DNA from: Dryococelus australis
Lineage: Eukaryota > Arthropoda > Insecta > Phasmatodea > Phasmatidae
NCBI GenBank assembly: GCA_029891345.1
Contig: CM056993.1
Span: forward strand, 226,902,924 to 226,966,923
Direction of reading: 5' to 3'
Length of the DNA: 64,000 bases
In this document: positions 11,511-22,100 of the stretch, piece after piece
Layout of the letters: each line of letters starts with the position of its first letter
How positions within the stretch are numbered: position 1 is the first letter of the stretch
Position numbers and translations under genes: made by a program
The notes under the pieces: model-generated
The model's input: the letters and a program-made list of their open reading frames with translations, nothing else
The model's database searches: none
What the model was told of the DNA's origin: nothing

Positions 11511-12127
11511 TTCGACATCGATCCCATTAAGGATACGAAGGGAGCATTAGGTACAACCTTGGTCTGTCAACTTCGGCTTGAGGAAGTACATCTAGCTAGG
11601 AATGAACATCGTCTGCTTAAAACTTTTCAGGCTAGTAGTAGTCCTCTTCCTCGTGCCCTACTCCCATCGGAGTGGTATTCAAAAGAGGGATAAAAAGGTA
11701 ACTACCGCTTCCAAGAAGAAACAAGGGTTTAACTGAAACTCAGCTGCAATTTTCCATCTCAGCTCCCATAGCATACTTTTTTGAACCCTCTATTAAAACC
11801 CCAGATGACACTCACCCCATTATTAAAGGCCGTGTAAGGGGTGAGAAAGTCTCATTTGGTGTAGCTAACCCTTGTATCAGGGACAAACAGCAGTGACAGC
11901 AGCAGCCGACCCCTCAGCGCACCAGGTCTTGGTGCCAACACCTGCCAGCTACCACAAGTGCCACACCAGGGTCAGCAGCCTCCACAGGCCACCAATCACC
12001 AAGATATAAAGGTGAAAGTAAGTTCAATCAGACGAAAGTTCAATTAGTACTCGCAATCCCCAATTTAGTTCTATACCAGAAAGCCACTCGGCCAGTTATT
12101 TATACTGGCAAGGCACCGATACGTCAT
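11511..12127 (+). pseudogene. Gypsy leader and gag N-terminal fragment
   Basis: The frame at 12044-12127 reads LAIPNLVLYQKATRPVIYTGKAPI. It aligns with the gag-start motif of copies A, B and C, but on the plus strand. It lies about 550 bp downstream of an LTR end, where gag should begin. The upstream Gln/Ala/Thr-rich stretch (about 11880-12000) may be gag too, but it has stops. The copy ends soon after 12180. Confidence 0.5.
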
Positions 12128-12475
12128 TAAGTAAGGCAAAATCAAAGGAACCCAGTGTGTCTGCCCTTACACCACAATAAAAGTAGCCCGTCTGTAATGA
12201 TCTACCATTTATAAAAAAAAACTCATGCGTCAACTTGATGAATTAAGCAGCACTTACAAAAGCAGTCTGTACCAATAATTTCCTGACGCCTTGTTTATTT
12301 GCAATCCACCTGATAAAACTTTGCCAGTTTGGAATTAGAGAGCAATGCTTGAAGTAAGTGTTATCTATTACAAAGATTTGTCTCTTTACATATTTCACAT
12401 TTATTTTCTGGAAAATGTACTTAGCTTCAGAATTTTGTAGTTTGTTGCAGAATTTTTGGTAGGTACATGCGCTGT
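12128..12475. other. Short AT-rich spacer
   Basis: No coding signal. It separates the gag fragment from the terminal repeat of the Tc1-like element. Confidence 0.5.
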
Positions 12476-13100
12476 GTGTTCAAAAGTATCTGGACAGCCA
12501 CCTGAAAAGAAGTAAACATTTAAGCTGGCCTCCTTCGGGAACACTGGCAGTCCGTATGGTGTTGATCCACCCATGTTTAATCAGGTAGCACAAGGTTTCA
12601 TTTTCGGTGGCAGCCCACTCTTCGCAGAGTGCCTAAAGGATAAGATGTATCAATGGGGGTCGGTATGTTCTAGCGCAAAGTTGGTTTTCCAAAACACCCC
12701 ATATATTATCTATCATATTCAAATCAGGATTCTGCTCAGGTCAATCCATTAGAGGTATGTTGTTGTCAATCCGCTCCCTCACATGCCCTGCAGTTATGAA
12801 GGGTGCTTGGTCATGTTGAAAGACACAATGGTTATCACTGAACTAGTCTTCGACAGTAGACAACATGATAGTGATTAAATTGTCAATGTAATCTTTTGCT
12901 GTGGTAGTGCCAAGTAAAGCTACAAGGAGGCGAAGCCCCAAGCAGGAGAAATGTATTCACGCTGTAACCCCTCCCCCCCCCCACAATTACACAGTCAGCA
13001 CTATACAGGCTGGTAGATGCTGTTGACAGGGCATTCGGCACACCCACGAACTAACATTATATCACTATGTTGTATACTGTGATTTTTCGCCACTGCAACC
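12476..13100 (-). pseudogene. Tc1-like transposase, C-terminal half
   Basis: On the minus strand from about 13100 leftward, a GGGG-rich segment (about 12975, the usual K-F-G-G-G-G-I site) leads to LSTVED and FSDNHCVFQHDQAP (about 12830). These carry the second catalytic Asp. Then come ERIDNNIPLMD and PEQNPDLNMIDNIWGVLE (about 12740), where Asp stands at the third catalytic position that is Glu in Tc1. CEEWAATENET and the C-terminus follow. The left end at 12476 is a terminal inverted repeat (tcaaaagtatctggaca), matched imperfectly at about 20113. Several stops mark it as dead. Its N-terminal half is at 19516-20117. Confidence 0.85.
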
Positions 13101-14818
13101 GCTGCACTCTTAGCATGGGGGTGATTTTTCAGGTTCGCCCAAGCCCTAAGTTGTCATTGGGATTCCAGAATGCCTTTAGAGCTTTTCTTTACTCCCACAG
13201 GTCAGGTTGCCATGACCGTGAGGGGGGGGGGGTTCAGTCTATCCGTACTCAACATAGCATTTCTGGTATCTTCTATCTGAGACCCCTCCTGGTCAGGTAA
13301 TGGCACTGTTAGGAGGTGTTAGTTTGTTGAGGTTGGCCCTAGCCCATGGTTAACTCAGAGGCAGCATACACGAGCATCCTGCTCTCGCAAAGTCGATGTG
13401 ATGTTCTGTGTTGTCAAATACCTGAAGATGCCCGCACGTGATTGGTGCTCATTCGACACCTTTTCAAGTTTTAACACCCCAACGCCATTTGTACACACCT
13501 ACATTCTGGGTTGTCCAATTGACTTGATCGTCCACCTGCACCTGCGTAGCATCATCAAGGGCCTGGGGTTATAGCCACCTCGGAGGTCACTACTGCTCCC
13601 CACTCTAGGTTTTCCCTCAAAAGGGTTCTCAACTGCTTGCAAGTGCACCTGCCTTATACAGAATTTTGCAGCTGTTAAGTTTTTAGGCTGAAATTCCAGG
13701 TTCCTTCTCATATGTTTTGGACTTCTTGGGGTTGGGTGATGACTGAACTGTGGTGGTCTTGAAAAAGAAAGTAAAGGTGCATTGTGATTATGAAATGAGT
13801 ATTAAAAGCAGTATTTTATAATTTTTTTTTGTTTTGTCTGTAAAATTTAATTTTTTATTTACTTCGATTTCTTATGGTGATGGATTGTAATTGGAATGAT
13901 GGTGAAATGCTCTTTCAATTGCATTTAGTAGGTTCTGAATTTAATAAAGTTTGGTCATCTTGGGGGTGTATGGTGATACGAAATGGTGTGGTCCTGTAAG
14001 AAAAACTTTTTTGGGTAGTAGTGGTTGGTGGATGGTGATGCGGGATGTGGTGGTTACCAGTTTTCATTTTATGGTGGTGTAATTTGATAGAGATGAGTAT
14101 GAGTGGCTAAGTTTGTTTGGTCATCATGGAGGCGGATGGTGATACGAAATGGTGTGGTCCTGTAAGAAAATTGTTTGGTTAATAGTTGGTGGATGGGAGT
14201 ATCTTATTATGTGGGTAAGGAAGGTATTTTGAAATTTGTGGTAGTGATGATGAGGAGGGAGGTGAAATTTTTTTTTGTTGTGGTAGTTAGTGAAACAAGA
14301 TGGAAAATTCTGTATGAAAGTCGTGGATGGTGCTGAGTTGCCAGGGCATATGTGGCCACCACTCTCTGCTGGTAATTTCCATTCCTGGACCTGTATGCTT
14401 TTATCTGCTTTGACTTTTTGATTTTATTCTGGAGTTTTTGTTTCTATATTCCTGTTTCCCTCTGAAATTTAATGAATGCTGGCTGTTTAATTTAGTTGAT
14501 TTAGTTAGCAGTTGGGTTTGGAATTTTGATTGGCTGGGCATCAGTTTAGTTTGGGTTGTTTGGCTCTCTGGGGGGCATCAATGTCATAGGTTACTAGTCT
14601 TTGTATGGCTGGGTTTGTGTGTTGGCTAGTTGTCTAGTAGAAATTTTTGTTTCTCTCTTGTATGATATGTGCTATCTTTTCCATCTTTGCTTTGTCATGT
14701 AACTCGTCAGTTGGTGTGTATGTCGTGTTGCCTCCTTTGGTGCATGTAGTAATTGGTTTTGTGATTTTCGGATTGCCGCCATGTGTGTACACACTGCATG
14801 TCCCCAGACTTAACATCC
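13100..14818 (-). mobile_element. 3' untranslated region of the Jockey-type LINE
   Basis: This lies downstream of ORF2 on the minus strand and inside the split Tc1 element, so I assign it to the LINE insertion. It includes G and T homopolymer tracts (11 G at 13222-13232) and GGTGATGG-type low-complexity sequence at 13860-14300, with no reliable coding. Part of it could be a separate insertion. Confidence 0.45.
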
Positions 14819-16977
14819 TTACAACAAAGCAGATTGAATTATGATTTTATAAATTGTGACTCTTGTTCTGTGTGGGACGCTAACTGATTTGAATATGGGG
14901 CAAAGTTGTCTGAAAGTCACGTATGCCTTCGGTCTCAATTTTTGGATATGTGGTTTCCATGTATGTTTCCTGTCGATAATCATTTCTAAATAACGTGTTG
15001 TTTCTGTGTATGGTATGTGTTCTTCAAATAATGTCAGGTTTGTGTGCGTTCGTACTTGTCGTCGTCGTGCCATTATTATGTCGGCTGATTTAGTCACATT
15101 GACCTTAATTCTCCATTTTGTGAGCCATGTTTGAAGTTTTTCAAGTTGTTTTGGCAATCCTATTGTGGCATAACGTAAGTTTTTGTCAGTTTTGTATAGT
15201 AGCATGTTGTCTGCAAACAAGAGTGTAGTTATGTAACCCATCATTGGGATGTCAGCAGTATATGTACTGTAGAGTAGTAGGGAGAGTGTAGAACCTTGTG
15301 GTACGCCTGCAGTCACTGGTTTGTTTTCAGATAGTGTCCCATTAAGTGTTACCACTAATGATCTGTCTGTCCAGTAGCTGTGTAGTAGTTTGATGTAGCA
15401 GTCGCTGTAGCCTTAGGTGGTAATCTTGTATGAGAATCCTGTATGCCATACTCTGTCGAAAGTGTTTCACAACGTCTAGGAATTTAATAAGAGTGAAAGC
15501 CTTGTCTTTATTCTTACTTTGCGCTTCCTGTCCTGTTTGAAATCTCGGCATGACGTCTTCCACTAGGGTCATTAGTGGGTGGGTAATCGAGTGTTTGGCT
15601 CGGAAACCAAACTGTGTGTAGAGTGGTATATGATTTCTCTCTATTTGTGGCAACAGTCATTGAAGTACTATTTTTCCGAATAGTTTGGTTGTAGTGTTGA
15701 GGAGACTTATGGGTCGGCAGTTTGCAGGAACTAATGGGTCTTTGTCTGGTTTTGGTATCGTTATTACTAGTGCTGTTTTCTATGATTTTGGGAAGTGTGG
15801 GAGTTTGAGAATGGCATTGAAAGTAACTGTTAAGAAAGATATTGCTTTGTCAGGGAGGTGATGAAGTGCTTTGTTTGGCATCTTATCTGGTCCTGGGGCT
15901 TTATTTTTGGGGAGGGAATTGATGTTTGTCATGATTTCTGCTTTTGTAGTCATTGTTGGTTCCGTTTGGAGAGGTTGGTTAAGAAATTTTGTATATGATA
16001 AATTGATTGTGCGGTGAATTGTCTGTCACGGGGAAAGTCGTTTTGGAAGAATTGTTTCTGTATCGAGTCGGCTGTTGCATTGGATTTTCCTTTAGAGTTG
16101 TATATTGGTCCGTCTGGGGATTTTGATGGCTGGAGTAGGTACTTTTTTGTTCTTTTCTCTTAGCTGTCTCATTATTTTCCACATTCTGTTAATGTCGTCT
16201 GAAGCATCTGATACATTGGAGTTTCATGATTATCGTCTAAGTTAGTTCAGTTTTCGTTGCATTTTTGCTTTGGCCTTGTGATATTCTGCCCTTTTGGCTG
16301 GAGTGCATGTCTGCTGGTACTCGTGGCGCGCGTCCCTCTTGTGCGCTATTAGAATGTCAACTTCTGGTAGGGGTTTAAAGTACTGGAGGAGTGGCTGATT
16401 TTGGAATGTTGTTGTTTGTCTTATAGTTTCAGTGATTGTGTCTGTCAGGATTTTGATCGCCATGTGTATATTTTGTCTGTGGTTGAGATTGGTCGTGGGT
16501 CTGGCAGTATGTCATTAGCAATAGTTTCGTATGCCCCCCAATTATGTACTGGAAAACCTCTCTTTGGGTTTGTCTTGAAGTTTTCCTGTGTAGTTTTAGC
16601 TCGCATAGTATTGGTTAATGGTCCGAGTTTAGTTTTGTTATTACTGCTAGTGTAATGTCTTTGGGGATGTTGTGCAATGTAATATCTAGTATGTCTGGTT
16701 CTATATTTGGTTTATGGGAGTAAAAAGTAGGTTCTGTTGGGGCTAGTGGTAGTGGAGTAATTCAGTGATGTTGTATTGTTCTTTTAATTAATATAGCAAT
16801 TCCTCCTTTTTGTGTTCCGATTCTGTTGTTTCTGTAGGTTTTGTAGTTGTATATGTGTAGTCTGTGCTGTAGTTTAAGTCCTGTCCTGTTCATAAGTAGT
16901 ATGTCTAGGGCATATGTATCGATAAATCGTTCTAGTTTGTACAGTTGTGTCCGCGTCCCATTGGAATTCCAGTACAT
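14819..16977 (-). pseudogene. Jockey-type LINE ORF2: endonuclease and reverse transcriptase
   Basis: Minus strand, 5' to 3'. The endonuclease starts with MYWNSNG (16977), which carries the conserved Asn. LLMNRTGLK follows, where the family has N-E-T-K-L, so the catalytic Glu is Arg. Next are HRLHIYNYKTYR and GGIAILIKR. A linker at 16240-16465 precedes RT. RT has TQFGFRAKHSITHPL (about 15600), FLDVVKHF (about 15480, where the second Asp-containing block K-A-F-D is changed), AGVPQGSTLSLLLYS (about 15290) and LFADNMLLY (about 15210, where FADD became FADN). It ends with YLEMIIDRKHTWKPHI (about 14980). The RT C-terminal frame is open for 178 residues, but stops and shifts break the rest. The sense strand is strongly A-rich and G-poor, as seen in many Jockey elements. 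Confidence 0.85.
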
Positions 16978-17249
16978 GGTGTTGATTGGACCGGGGGGGG
17001 GGGGGGGGGGTTTGTCGTCGTTCAGTTATAGTCCTGTACCAGGTATGTTGTAATTGCATTCAGTACTATGAATTTCCTTTATCCTTTATAGGACTCCTGC
17101 CTCACTTGGTCCATGTATGGAATGGGTGAGCATACCAGTGTTCATGGGGTCCCTGAGGAAGTCGAGTAGTTCCTTGATGTAATTTATGGTTGTTTGAAGT
17201 GATGGTCTGTCTGGTTTCTGTGGTTTTTTATTTGTCTGGTTCTGTTGTG

Positions 17250-18250
17250 TACTGTGTGAAGCTGTTGTGATCGGCTGTGGTTGGGAGGCCGGAGGCGGGG
17301 TGCTTGAGTGTTCTGTTGGTTTGTCGTGTGTTATATATTCATGCTAAGTGGTCTTTGTCTATTTTGCCAGTTGTTTTATTGTGGAAGTTGTGGAAATTGT
17401 TGTTTGTCATGTATGCTGGGTGGCTCGGTTTTTGGGTGTGTGGTATTCTTGTTTTGTGTCGTGGAAGTGTTTTGGTTTGGTTTGTGCCAGGTGTTTTTTG
17501 CTGCAATAAATGAGGGGCATTGTCTGTAGTTTGCTGGGTGTTGGCCTTTGTAGTTGATGCATTATGCTGGTGTTGTGGCTAGTTTTGTGCAAGTTTTAGT
17601 GTGGTGCAGCTCGTATTTTTTGTCTTATAATCATTTTATGCATCTGACTGGCTGGCCAGGCACAGATGTTTTTGGTGTTTCCCCACCTCTGGCAGTTGGC
17701 GTCCTTTGGAATGTAGTTGTTCCTCTTTTGGTACTCCTTCCAGTAGACAGTTGTCCTATTGATTGTGTATATTTAGTGTAGTGTCTCTTTCTCATATTCT
17801 GGTACTATTGACTTTGAAATTCCTTGTTTTCTGATGACCCTGTCTGGTCCTTGTCAAGTCTTTGATGTAAACAGTTCGGTGTGGTTGAAATGGATATGGT
17901 GCCCTGATAATTTGTGCTTTTTCTATATCAATTGTCTATGGAGGTAGACAGTCATTTGAGGATGGTGGCATGTGCCTCTCCTATGCTTGTGTAGGGAGAT
18001 GAGTTATTGTAATCTATGATTTGGTAATGATGATGGGTACCATGCACTTTGGAATTCTTGTTTTGGTGGTGTCGTTGTCTGTGGTGGGTTTTCTGTGCCG
18101 TTTATATTGTGAGCTTTTGTTTGTATTTTCTCTTCGTGGTTTTTGTGCGAAGCTTGGTTTTTTTTCTTTCTATGTTCAAGTTGATCTGTGTCCTTGTCGC
18201 TGTCTGTGTCGGTCAACGGTATTCTGTCGTTTGCCTAGTTGAATCATCTT
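17250..18250 (-). pseudogene. Jockey-type LINE ORF1 (gag-like, zinc knuckles)
   Basis: The minus-strand N-terminal part (18216-18004) is Asp/Lys/Thr-rich and includes QEFQSAWYPSSLP. Near 17520-17710 there are pieces of CCHC knuckles: NCQRWGNTKNIC and then CINYKGQHPANYRQCPSF. The latter is the family-typical C-x-x-C-x-x-x-H-x-x-x-x-C block, with one Cys changed to Tyr. The frame is broken several times. The protein would bind RNA in the retrotransposition particle. It sits directly upstream of ORF2, as expected. Confidence 0.75.
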
Positions 18251-19515
18251 GAGTTGGTTTGATTCTGACTCTTTGCTAGGTTGTAACCTCATCTTTTGTC
18301 TTTGGATGGGGTTTGTGTCTGTGTGCTCCAGATCACCACCATTTGTGGTGGTCTCAAGGGGTCACAAGCACCCAGGTGCAGAGGTCCCCCCCCCAACGAC
18401 GACAACACCTCAGACTCAACACATGACTGTGTGAGAGCCACTTCCAGGATGAAGACTGCCGGCCAGGTACTGACTCGCATACTCGGTACCGCACACTTAC
18501 TCGCCCCAAAACTGTCGGGCAATCAGGTCTGAGCACAGGCAGTTTTGGGATGGGGCGCCACCGAACCAGGGTATCGACCTGCATGTGCCTTTCCACCCAG
18601 CACCTGCACTTGCCCTCCCAAGGTCAGATCAAGTTCGCGAAAACTGTCCCCAGGCAGTCGAGTCTTTGTCTGGTATCCTGTTGTCTGATTGGTCAGAGTC
18701 CTTAACTAATCACATGCAGGCTAGATTTCATCTCGTATGAAGCTATTTCACATTATCTTTAGTGGTTAATTACCAATTTGCAACTTCAAAGTGGTAGTTT
18801 GTGAAAGTAAAATACAAGTAGTCTACTTCAGAGATTTAAAAATTTAATAATTTAAAAGTTGGTTATTTCTAGTTATTAATTCCCAATTAGTTACAAGATG
18901 GCGACTAATTTACACAATCAAGAGTTTGCTCAATCAGGGTATTACATTTTCCTAGTAGTTTGTGGGTTGGTTATCTCCGAAAATTAGTTTAAATAACTAA
19001 ATACTAAATTTTTGCAGGTAGGTTATAATATATTCCAAGTACTGAATTATTCAAGTGAGTGACTTGTTGGCTGTTTCGGAATACTATGCTATTCTGGTAA
19101 TTTACTTATGCTGCTTCTAAATAAATGCTCTATTGATTAAGAATGAGTTTGTTGCTTTTAAATATTAATATTCTAGAGTGCCTACTAGTTTACAAGTTAC
19201 CTGACCTATAATAACTATGTTCGCTGTATGTAGTTATGAGTTGGAAAATCAACAAAGGATTTTCCCGTGTATGTGTGTTTACGACTATACTTCCCTTCCT
19301 CTCATGCTGCTTTCACTGGGGAGGCTGTAGGGAACCCTAAGTTCCCGAGAGGTGTCAGATAAATAAGCCCTAATGTGTAGTGCAGGTTATTTTTTTTAAC
19401 CCCTACTTGCTACACTTGAACAAGAAGTTAGCTACTGATTCTAGACGAGGAGCAAACAGCAATAACGACCTTCCACGACGAACTCCAGGTCCAGAATCCT
19501 GCCTCTCATCCTGCG
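18251..19515 (-). mobile_element. 5' region of the Jockey-type LINE
   Basis: This is upstream of ORF1 on the minus strand and extends to the point where the split Tc1 element resumes. The part at 18300-18720 is GC-rich, plausibly an internal promoter/5' UTR. The part at 18760-19480 is AT-rich and might be a separate insert. The right border is placed at about 19515 from the Tc1 reading frame. Confidence 0.4.
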
Positions 19516-20117
19516 ATTTGTCACACCACACAATGGTTTTTCACTGTTCTATTGTTCAGTTTCGATAATCCTTACACCATGCGGTGTGGCTTTTGGAATT
19601 TGCATGTGTGTGATATGTGGTTTATGGGCAGCTGCTCAGCCATGGGAACCAAGTTTCTTCACCTTATGCCAAACAGTCATGGTGCTTGGAATAGATCCTG
19701 ATGAGGGTTGGAATTCCTGTGTGATGGTGGTGATGGATGATTGACGATTATGCTATACGGCCAATTTAAACACTTGATGGCCTCTGGCAGTCAACATGGG
19801 ACTGTTTTGGTTTGTTTGCTAACACTCCTTCGTGTTTCCACTTCACCATAACATTGGAAACTGTGAACCTAGGGATCTTTATGAGGGTGGAAATCTCGCA
19901 CATAGACTTATTACACAAGTAGGATCGGACCATCTGACCACGTCGAAAATCAGTGAATTCCTCAGACCAACACATTGTGCTGTATTGCGCTACGTGACAA
20001 CTGCTACGATCGCTGACTATGTGTTTGTCCACATGGTAGATGGCAGTACTGTGTTTTCCTCTACTTAAACACACAATTTATGAAGTTGTCCTGATATTTT
20101 TGATCACTTGGTGTACT
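19516..20117 (-). pseudogene. Tc1-like transposase, N-terminal half
   Basis: Minus strand. The terminal inverted repeat at about 20080-20117 (caagtgatcaaaaatatcagg) is followed by the paired helix-turn-helix region EEFTDFRRGQMVRSYL and PRFTVSNVM (about 19900-19990). Then come SITTITQEFQPSSG, KKLGSHG.AAAHKPHIT (about 19640) and IVWCDKSQ (about 19520), which lies at the first catalytic Asp region. At that point the frame breaks off and resumes at about 13090. The second residue of the H-T-H and the DDE halves are therefore 6.4 kb apart. Confidence 0.85.
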
Positions 20118-20175
20118 TACCTAACAAAACATGTGATTTGTTTTTAAATGTTAATGTTGTGTTGTTGTATTGCAG

Positions 20176-20335
20176 GTAATAGAGCCAGAAGAACTCCACA
20201 ACCTGGATGTTAGCACCCCTCACACTGCTCACTGTCTGGGATCTGGAGAAGTAATGATTTCAACCTTGGGAGACAAGAATGGTAATGGTAAAGGAGATTT
20301 TGTGCTTATTGATGCATCAACTTTCAAAGTCAAAG
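20176..20335 (+). CDS. SELENBP1: Selenium-binding protein 1 / methanethiol oxidase, internal exon (first in window)
   Basis: A 160-bp exon bordered by tattgcag/GTAATAG and CAAAG/gtgaag. It encodes [20 protein letters not shown], then [23 protein letters not shown] and FKVKG. This is the segment around residues 140-195 of the roughly 470-residue family, including the H-T-x-H-C block. The family oxidises methanethiol in the cytosol to formaldehyde, hydrogen peroxide and hydrogen sulfide, and folds as a beta-propeller. The exon ends one base into a Gly codon. The next exon supplies the other two bases, so the phase agrees. There is no stop or frameshift. The preceding exon, with the Cys-x-x-Cys selenium-binding segment, is not in the window. 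The gene symbol is by similarity to the vertebrate protein. Confidence 0.93.
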
Positions 20336-21917
20336 GTGAAGAACACTTACTATATTTGTTGTAAATTGTAGTTTTACTTTCCACAAATGTTATGTGACTC
20401 GTTATGCCTGTGTACTGGAATGGGTAGTGTCTTAAAGCTTCTAATGGAGCACTGCAACCGACTTTAAAACATTCAGAACTCCTTACGTAGTAGTAGTACG
20501 CATACCATCAGAATTGTAAGAAAAGGTGTAAAAGATAAATGCATATATTTTGTAACACTGTAAACTGTTTTACAAGAATCAATTTGTTTGACTGTAAAAA
20601 TATTTTATCTTGAAAAATTTAAAATTTTAGCACATTTCCATTTTAATGATGTTTTGAAATATTTCCAATACCCGTAGTCAATTTAATGCATATCCACTTC
20701 AGCTACAAAAACTTAATTTTTATAACTAAAATGAATTTACATAAAACTAGTTAATAAAATATTTTTCTTACAGTATTCCTGTAACATGACACCTGGGGGC
20801 ATGTCTGAGTTCGTGACCGATGGATGTCTTAATAATAATAAAAGAACTATACATTTGATTTATAATTTATTCTCATAGCTATTATTTACAACATTAAATT
20901 ATCTATTTTCACTATTGCCCTTTTTATTTCTCAGTTACAACAATACTTAATGTCTATTTAACTCCAATTAATGTCCTTCTTAAAGTCTGTTTGGTTATAG
21001 TCAGTTAACTGATACTCATTAACACACTTTCAGTCTGTTGTCATTATTTGTAATGGTTTTCCCTCGTGCACCCAGTCCACATGTCCAGCCTGCCAGTTGC
21101 AGATATTTCCTCCCACTGGTCACTTCTCTTGCTGCTCGTTTCTCTTCTCACTCGTCCTTCTTTCCTCGATTCTCCAACCACTCATTCACTCATCAACTCC
21201 CGGCCTGGAGGCACAATGTACTTTCATACCAGTCACCCTGACCATCTGGAAGGTTCAGTGTACCCCGAGTCATGCTAAGAGAAAAAACAATAGCAATGCA
21301 TAGCATCTTTCAGATAAATGCAGAAATTATATCCGCTAAAGATCAGGAGTGGTGATCCGCCAAAGGGTTATCACAGCAGAATGCCTTCATAACTCAAAAA
21401 GCTGGTAGGATTAACACTCGCTTGTCATTCAAAACATACCATTGACATGCCACCCTGCTCTCATGTCACTACTCTGTCCTTCTGTTCCACCCACTCGCGC
21501 GGTAAGGTCTAAGGTCAGCGGCGCAGACCAGTGCCAGATAACAGTAATTATAATTTGTACATGCAACCATAGCATTTATTATAATGATCTTGCCTGACAA
21601 ACATTTTCTAGAAGTATGTGCGTTTTGAGGTGTACAGAATGTAAGTATGCTTAAATTTAGATTTAAAGTAAACTCTTGTTAGTTTATTTTAAAGTTCTAT
21701 CAAAATTATGAATTCATCTTTCATATTTGACAAAAAACTTAACTATTCTGATGATATTTTGTAGTCTCTGCATTCCTTTTAATGAGTTGTGCATGCTTAT
21801 TGTACAGTCGAGTGCAGTTACCACTGGAAGGTACCTTCCTTTAAATGTTAGTTATGGAAGTTGTATGCAGCAGCATGTTGTTTTATTAGTGAGGAAGCTA
21901 AATGCTAATGTAGAAAG
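20336..21917 (+). other. Intron, no gene seen
   Basis: First part of the 12.5-kb intron between exons 1 and 2. It is AT-rich to about 21050, with a GC-richer Ser/Pro-coding patch at 21060-21560 of unknown origin. No element could be identified. Confidence 0.6.
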
Positions 21918-22100
21918 TATACTGCTGGCCAATAAATTTGTAACACCTAGAAGGATATGAGCTATTACAACCAGATTTATTTTGTAGAATACCCATTATA
22001 CACAGGTGACATGATTACTGTTGTAACTTGATATTGACACATGCCGCCCTACTGCACAGCGCTTCTGCAGCCTCTATTTTAGGACTTCGCCCCATCATCA
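21918..22100 (-). mobile_element. Second Tc1-like element, 3' end with terminal repeat
   Basis: It begins with ctgctggccaataaatttg. This is the mirror of the end at about 25375-25398, read there as ctgctggccattaaaatag on the minus strand. A TA dinucleotide adjoins each end. These repeats resemble those of a Tc1-like family common in insects (recalled, not searched). The sequence inside to about 22100 should be the transposase C-terminus and 3' flank, but it is not readable as protein. Confidence 0.7.

Noticed and set aside
13100-14400. TGG/GATGG-rich stretch as a separate minisatellite
   Set aside because: No constant period was found. It is treated as low-complexity LINE 3' sequence.
17277-17781. 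Plus-strand Val/Leu/Phe-rich ORFs that look like membrane proteins
   Set aside because: They are the antisense of the A-rich LINE ORF1, and the hydrophobicity comes from the T/G-rich strand.
20170-20364. Open frame starting at a TTG within the exon acceptor and running into the intron
   Set aside because: The first residues come from the splice acceptor and the last from intron past the GT donor. The real coding part is 20176-20335.
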